A DNA stretch of 64,000 nt from Pseudomonas fluorescens. GTDB taxonomy: Bacteria > Pseudomonadota > Gammaproteobacteria > Pseudomonadales > Pseudomonadaceae. Numbering within the stretch: position 1 is the first letter of the stretch; each line of letters opens with the position of its first letter. Below are positions 60,527 to 64,000 of this stretch, piece after piece. The notes beneath the pieces are model-generated. The model was given only the letters and a program-made list of their open reading frames with translations. It had not been told where the DNA came from and searched no databases. The stretch is taken from NCBI RefSeq assembly GCF_000967965.1, contig NZ_LACC01000020.1:42753-106752 (forward strand). Direction: 5' to 3'. Made by a program: the position numbers and the translations under genes.

Positions 60527-60725
60527 GTCGGCTGTTGACGTGGTGCGAAACTATTGATCTATAAATTGTTGTTTGAGTACTTCTGTGCATTCCACCTTTT
60601 ATGTGAGAGCAACGCTGTTAAAACTGGTTTCCGGTGGGAGGGAAAGCGCCCCGCTTAGTCCAGACAGCCATGTAAGCCCCTAAACACTGGGCTGAACGAC
60701 TGTTGTTCCTCAGAACATGACGAAT

Positions 60726-60953
60726 TCAGTGCAGGTTATGCTTGGGTTTATCAATGGTTTCTAACGAGTTTTCGGTGTCGCCAATAGCCCCAACAACACA
60801 GTCACTGCCCCCGCAAACGAACAATTCCCGAAGCATCTCCGCGATGGTCTCAACGGGCACTCCTGAACCGTAGACATCAAAAGTTATAGTGCCCGACGAA
60901 CGATAGACCTTGCTTAGGTGAGGTTTTTGTCTCCGGGGGGGGGATATGGGCAC
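60726..60953 (-). pseudogene. Fragment of a second tyrosine integrase C-terminus
   Basis: 75 residues. GTITFDVYGSGVPVETIAEM resembles the end of the island integrase (GTVTFDVYSQGASTAQKLAA) including the catalytic Tyr, but the catalytic Arg, HxxR and the rest are absent. The first 20 residues do not match. A nine-G run at 60935-60943 lies at its 5' end. Probably debris of an older integrase, not a functional gene. Confidence 0.5.
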
Positions 60954-61041
60954 TCGTCACGCTCAAATAGTTGTGTTCCCTGGATGCGCCGCTCTGGTTG
61001 GCTTTCAGACGAACGACTCAGTTAACATCCGCGACATTGGG

Positions 61042-61064
61042 CAGGTACAGGTACAGGTACAGGT
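61042..61064 (+). repeat. Hexanucleotide tandem repeat (CAGGTA)n before a gene start
   Basis: Three CAGGTA units followed by a fourth CAGGT merge directly into the ribosome site of the gene starting at 61071. Copy-number change would alter spacing in the 5' leader. Confidence 0.8.
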
Positions 61065-61070
61065 GAAGAG

Positions 61071-61784
61071 ATGGATACGGACAATGCAAAGCAGGGCTCA
61101 GGATTGAAGAAAATTGTAGGGTGGACGGTCGCAACTATCGCGGCTGTGCCTGTGACAAAGATGGTCGAGAGCTACTTCGACGTTTCGTTTTTTACCTCAA
61201 TGTTCGCGGCGGCGGTGGCATGGCTGGGCCAGACGATTCCGATTCACCTGTGGTTGTTTTGGGTTGCGGGGATCGGTTCAATACTGGCGATCGTGTTCGG
61301 GGTATGGGCGCTTTCGGAAAAGCGTCTCGGAGAGGGTTTTGCGAAGGCCGAGCTGGAGAAGGCATTTGCGAAAGCGAGAGAGGCTATGGCGAAGTTGAAT
61401 GCTGTAGATGCCACGCTAAACGCGACCACGAAGGAACTGAAAACTGCGAAGCTGGCGCTAGAAGCCGTTAAGTCGGAGTTGAAGACTGCCCACACGAAAA
61501 TTGCTGACCTAGAGACTCCCAAGATACAACCGCTAAACGAGCATCAACGTAGAGTCCTTGCTGCTATCGCGTATTACGACAATTCCGACGAGGAGTGCTA
61601 TTTGAAAAAACTCAGCCAACGGATCAAGTTCACGATGGTTCAGACTGAGGGTGCAGTTGATGTATTGGTGAAACGTAAGCTTGTCGACGAGTTCTATACC
61701 AATGGTGGCAGGGGTGTTTCTTTGTCTCCAAACGGTCGTGAATACGTTCTACATCCTGAATTCGACATGTCGTTTTTGCCATAA
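61071..61784 (+). CDS. Membrane-anchored coiled-coil/winged-helix hypothetical protein
   Basis: 237 residues. Hydrophobic segments at about 15-32, 39-55 and 58-80 (LFWVAGIGSILAIVFGVWAL), a long coiled coil 82-150 (AELEKAFAKAREAMAKLNAV, KTAKLALEAVKSELKTAHTK), and a C-terminal winged helix 158-235 (LNEHQRRVLAAIAYYDNSDE, AVDVLVKRKLVDEFYTNGGR). This architecture suggests a membrane sensor with a DNA- or protein-binding wing. No family name can be given. Preceded by GGTGAAGAG and the hexamer repeat. Confidence 0.65.
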   Translation: MDTDNAKQGSGLKKIVGWTVATIAAVPVTKMVESYFDVSFFTSMFAAAVAWLGQTIPIHLWLFWVAGIGSILAIVFGVWALSEKRLGEGFAKAELEKAFAKAREAMAKLNAVDATLNATTKELKTAKLALEAVKSELKTAHTKIADLETPKIQPLNEHQRRVLAAIAYYDNSDEECYLKKLSQRIKFTMVQTEGAVDVLVKRKLVDEFYTNGGRGVSLSPNGREYVLHPEFDMSFLP

Positions 61785-61819
61785 CAGCTGTGTCCTACTG
61801 GTAGTGCTGATTCAGTTGT

Positions 61820-63304
61820 TCAAGCGGTGAGGGAAGGGAGCTTGGAGATTGCTGCCAGCTTCTGTGCCGTACTCGCACCTTGTGAGTAAACATCGAAGGT
61901 CACGGTTCCAGTTTCATGACCTACCAGTTCAGCAATCAGTGGCCCTTGCACGCCAGCCCTGTGAAGTAGAGTGATAACCGTCTTGCGGATCGAATGGAAC
62001 ACGTGTTGGGCGCCGTAACCATGCGCTTCTTTGAGTCTGCCAAATGCCTTTGAGAGCGCGTCAGACCGTATGCCGTACTTGTTCTTGCTGTCAGATGGGA
62101 TCAGGTAGCCATCCTTGGAGTCGTTCTTCAGGCGCTCGACAATTCGGGTGAGGGCGGGGTGTACAGGCACGACCCGGATACCCGCTGCGGTTTTCGAATC
62201 AACAATATCGAAGCTTTCAATGCCGTCCGGCTTAATCACGTGCTCGACTCTCAATTGGCAAAGCTCTTCGATGCGAGCGCCTGAATAAGCTCCCAAGAGG
62301 ATCAAATCAGCCAGTGTCGTGTGGTCAGCAGCTAGGGCAGCAGCATGAAGCTCCGTAATTTCTCTCGGCTGGAAGTCCTTTCGCTGACGGTCTGCACGTT
62401 CCTTACCACGGGTTTGCGGTAGCTCATGGTTCTCAAACGGGTTGGCCTTGTCCTTGAAATCTTCACGCCAGCGAGTGTCGTGCTTTATCGCCCATTTCCA
62501 GAAGACATTACCTGCTAACAGGTATTGGGTGAGGGTCTTGCTTGCTAGCTTGAGGGAGTCGAGCCACGCTGAAACAGCATCGAAGTCGAGCGGCTTACCT
62601 TCTTTAGTCAGGTACGCGGAAAGCTTCTCTAGCTTCGACTGCTGCTGATCTATCGTTTTGGTGGCGACATTCCGCGTTTCACGATACTGGCGGAACGTAG
62701 CGATACGCTGCTTGGTGATCGGTGACTTGACCTTATAGGCAGAAGGGTCCTTCAGGATGACTTGCATCTCTTCGGCTTCTGTTGCCGAAAAGTCGTTTTG
62801 TTGGGCAATCAACCCGCCCCACATTTCGAGCACCATTTTATGGACGAAGTCGTGGGCAGCGAGTTCACCATCCTTCCCCTGCATGGCGTACACGGCTTCT
62901 GCTTCTGCTTGGCGACGTTGTCCACTTTCGGTATCGCCGAAAACGGCTTGCCGAAACTCTTCTAGGTCTGCTGGATCAATGTCGAGCAACGAAGGTTTTG
63001 ATTCGCCAAGGGCTGTGTCGATCTTGAGTTGGCGGATGATCTGACTGAAGTCGTGAGCATCCCCCGCAATACGTTCCTTCCATCCATCACCACGGTTGCT
63101 TCGCTTGTCACGTGCAGCCTTGATTTGGGTTTTCCATCCAGCAAGAACAGAGAGTCGTCGGTCCATTGCTTCGGATCGAAGACCGGTTTTCAGAGACTGG
63201 ATAAACGCGGCCTTTCCGCCGAAGGCTTGTCGGACGTCAGAAGGGATTGCCAGCTTCACATACCATGTGGATTCACCTTTCTTCTGAATGAGGTTGTGTG
63301 CCAT
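61820..63304 (-). CDS. Tyrosine site-specific integrase of the island
   Basis: 494 residues. N-terminal DUF6538-like segment (NLIQKKGESTWYVKLAIPSD, KAAFIQSLKTGLRSEA), SAM-like core-binding domain in the middle, and a catalytic domain with Arg in AYSGARIEELCQLRVEHV, HSIRKT, GHETG and the Tyr in TFDVYSQG. Catalyses insertion at tRNA-Ser. Starts 121 bp inside attR and reads into the island, the normal position. Its own promoter must lie in 63305-63425, among the arm sites, so autoregulation is likely. Confidence 0.93.
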   Translation of the reverse strand: MAHNLIQKKGESTWYVKLAIPSDVRQAFGGKAAFIQSLKTGLRSEAMDRRLSVLAGWKTQIKAARDKRSNRGDGWKERIAGDAHDFSQIIRQLKIDTALGESKPSLLDIDPADLEEFRQAVFGDTESGQRRQAEAEAVYAMQGKDGELAAHDFVHKMVLEMWGGLIAQQNDFSATEAEEMQVILKDPSAYKVKSPITKQRIATFRQYRETRNVATKTIDQQQSKLEKLSAYLTKEGKPLDFDAVSAWLDSLKLASKTLTQYLLAGNVFWKWAIKHDTRWREDFKDKANPFENHELPQTRGKERADRQRKDFQPREITELHAAALAADHTTLADLILLGAYSGARIEELCQLRVEHVIKPDGIESFDIVDSKTAAGIRVVPVHPALTRIVERLKNDSKDGYLIPSDSKNKYGIRSDALSKAFGRLKEAHGYGAQHVFHSIRKTVITLLHRAGVQGPLIAELVGHETGTVTFDVYSQGASTAQKLAAISKLPSLTA

Positions 63305-63335
63305 TGGAGCGCCGTGTGGAGGGTAGGGGTACAGC

Positions 63336-63361
63336 GGATTGTACTACTCATTTGTACTACT
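63336..63361 (+). repeat. Right integrase arm-type site (two TTGTACTACT copies)
   Basis: GGA then TTGTACTACT twice, three bases apart, same orientation as 53171-53196 (24 of 26 bases the same). Located 65 bp inside attR and just upstream of the integrase start. Confidence 0.75.
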
Positions 63362-63425
63362 ATACACGCTGATAGCCCATTATTGCTGGGCTTGTTGGTC
63401 GAAAATATTCTTTATGGTGAGTCCA

Positions 63426-63443
63426 TATCTCTCCGCCATTATT
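63426..63443 (+). repeat. attR core, 18-bp direct repeat
   Basis: TATCTCTCCGCCATTATT, identical to 53109-53126; the remaining copy of the tRNA-Ser 3' end. Confidence 0.9.
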
Positions 63444-63453
63444 GAATAAGACT

Positions 63454-63492
63454 AAGCCCCTGAAATGGTTAAACATTTCAGGGGCTTTTTCG
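63454..63492 (+). terminator. Original tRNA-Ser terminator, displaced by the island
   Basis: A 14-bp perfect stem AAGCCCCTGAAATG/CATTTCAGGGGCTT around GTTAAA, then TTTCGTTT. Lies immediately after attR. From here to 63760 I see no gene; short frames there have no ribosome site or family signal. Confidence 0.85.
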
Positions 63493-63761
63493 TTTCTGTC
63501 GTATCGATCGGGGCATTTGGTGTCCTGCATGCCGCGCTAGTCCGTTCCAGTTCTCCGGCGTTTTCCGCGAGATACCCGTCATGCTCTCGGGATTCCTGGG
63601 TATCCATATGCCGTAGTGTTTTCTCGCCGTCGTTGTGCCTGCATGTCCAGGCGGTGTGATTTGGGTTCTGCGCTGTCCCGATGCTTTATATAGGTGCTGG
63701 AGGTTTTCATGGTGGCAACCCGGGCGCTTTGGTAAGGAAGAAGAATTTTCAGGTGGGGGGG

Positions 63762-63789
63762 TTGACCACGTATTTTAATACTGTACTAT
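63762..63789 (+). promoter_or_regulatory. rRNA operon promoter P1
   Basis: TTGACC, 16-bp spacer, TACTAT, then a GC-rich CGCCTCCCGC discriminator. Typical of stringently controlled rrn promoters. Confidence 0.7.
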
Positions 63790-63869
63790 TCGCCTCCCGC
63801 TAACGAGCAGTTTGAAGTTGCTCTTGGTTTAAGTAGTTGATTTTGTTGAAAAATCAGAAACTTTTAAGG

Positions 63870-63898
63870 TTGCAAATTGAAAAGATGCGCTGTAAGAT
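63870..63898 (+). promoter_or_regulatory. rRNA operon promoter P2
   Basis: TTGCAA, 17-bp spacer, TAAGAT, followed by GCGCACCTC. About 108 bp after P1. Confidence 0.6.
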
Positions 63899-63934
63899 GC
63901 GCACCTCGGTTGAGACGAAAGATCTTAACCAACC

Positions 63935-63946
63935 GCTCTTTAACAA
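63935..63946 (+). promoter_or_regulatory. boxA antitermination site in the rRNA leader
   Basis: GCTCTTTAACAA matches boxA exactly. The surrounding GATCTTAACCAACC...GAATCAAGCAATTC is the Pseudomonas rRNA leader sequence, so 16S rRNA should begin just beyond position 64000. Confidence 0.8.
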
Positions 63947-64000
63947 CTGAATCAAGCAATTCGTGTGGGTACTTGTGGGGTCAGACTGCTAGTCAACAGA

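Larger units (their letters stand above)
53127..63425. mobile_element. Genomic island in tRNA-Ser (about 10.3 kb)
   Basis: Bounded by the exact 18-bp repeats at 53109 and 63426 with a tyrosine integrase at the right end reading inward. Matching pairs of TTGTACTACT lie just inside both ends. The GC content is clearly lower than the flanks, and the gene set (HEPN-like, AbiC-like, immunity-like, HNH, recombinase) is accessory. No conjugation, replication or phage structural genes are visible, so it is probably moved by its integrase with help from another element. Confidence 0.9.

Noticed and set aside
61121..61471. 116-residue frame inside the membrane winged-helix gene
   Set aside because: Out-of-frame shadow, Gly/Arg-rich, with no start signal.
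53127..63425. Prophage
   Set aside because: No capsid, tail, lysis or phage replication genes; only integrase, recombinase and accessory cargo.
63465..63659. 64-residue frame after attR
   Set aside because: Starts within the terminator stem and has no ribosome site or family signal.

Overview
This window is chromosomal DNA of a Pseudomonas, almost certainly the P. fluorescens group. It carries algU-mucA-mucB-mucD without mucC, dapA-bamC-purC-tRNA-Ser, phaG, opdH with tctCBA and tctDE, gcvR/bcp, and many short palindromic REP elements of the fluorescens type. The core is GC-rich and densely coded on both strands. No CRISPR array and no complete insertion sequence is visible.

Layout. (1) 1-16 kb: accessory metabolism and transport. 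An EamA transporter (cut by the window edge), PfpI/DJ-1 and YegP-like proteins; a DapA-like/class II aldolase pair facing an XRE-cupin regulator; a LysR-linked CoA-transferase/HMG-CoA-lyase/MFS cluster; a second LysR with a YdcZ-type transporter; a RelE/ParE-type toxin-antitoxin pair; FosA; a LysE exporter; a PAS-GAF-GGDEF enzyme. (2) 16-28.5 kb: small stress and envelope proteins, a solitary HsdR-N-like nuclease, Tam, a Fic protein, tRNA-Gly(CCC), PhaG, RsuA, a Cache-GGDEF cyclase, two Tyr-rich lipoproteins, a 3-hydroxyisobutyryl-CoA hydrolase-like protein and Ung. (3) 28.7-36.4 kb: a tricarboxylate uptake locus (AbrB, TctA, TctB, TctC, OpdH) divergent from its two-component regulator TctDE. 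(4) 36.5-53.1 kb: conserved housekeeping genes (HDOD, YgfZ, SdhE/YgfX, NadB, AlgU-MucABD, BepA, TusA, PerM, Bcp, GcvR, DapA, BamC, MBL hydrolase, PurC, tRNA-Ser).

(5) 53.1-63.4 kb: a roughly 10.3 kb genomic island inserted in the 3' end of tRNA-Ser(CGA). It is bounded by an exact 18-bp direct repeat (53109-53126 and 63426-63443), has a tyrosine integrase at the right end, and carries matching double arm-type repeats just inside both ends. The cargo looks like a defence or competition island: a three-gene leftward cassette (two HEPN-like proteins around a two-TM protein of the putative AbiC type), two tandem secreted Rap1a/Tai-like immunity proteins without a visible effector, a zinc-ribbon membrane protein, a serine recombinase with a res-like site, an HNH nuclease with a small two-TM partner, an unknown protein preceded by a promoter and terminator-like leader, and a membrane-anchored coiled-coil/winged-helix protein preceded by a hexanucleotide repeat. 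About 0.7 kb of it is non-coding and rich in perfect inverted repeats.

(6) 63.4-64.0 kb: the displaced tRNA terminator, then tandem promoters and the boxA leader of an rRNA operon whose 16S gene should begin just beyond the window. The best candidates for something undescribed are the 53.3-55.4 kb cassette, the leader-controlled gene at 59.8-60.5 kb, the palindrome field at 59.2-59.8 kb and the repeat-controlled membrane winged-helix protein at 61.1-61.8 kb.
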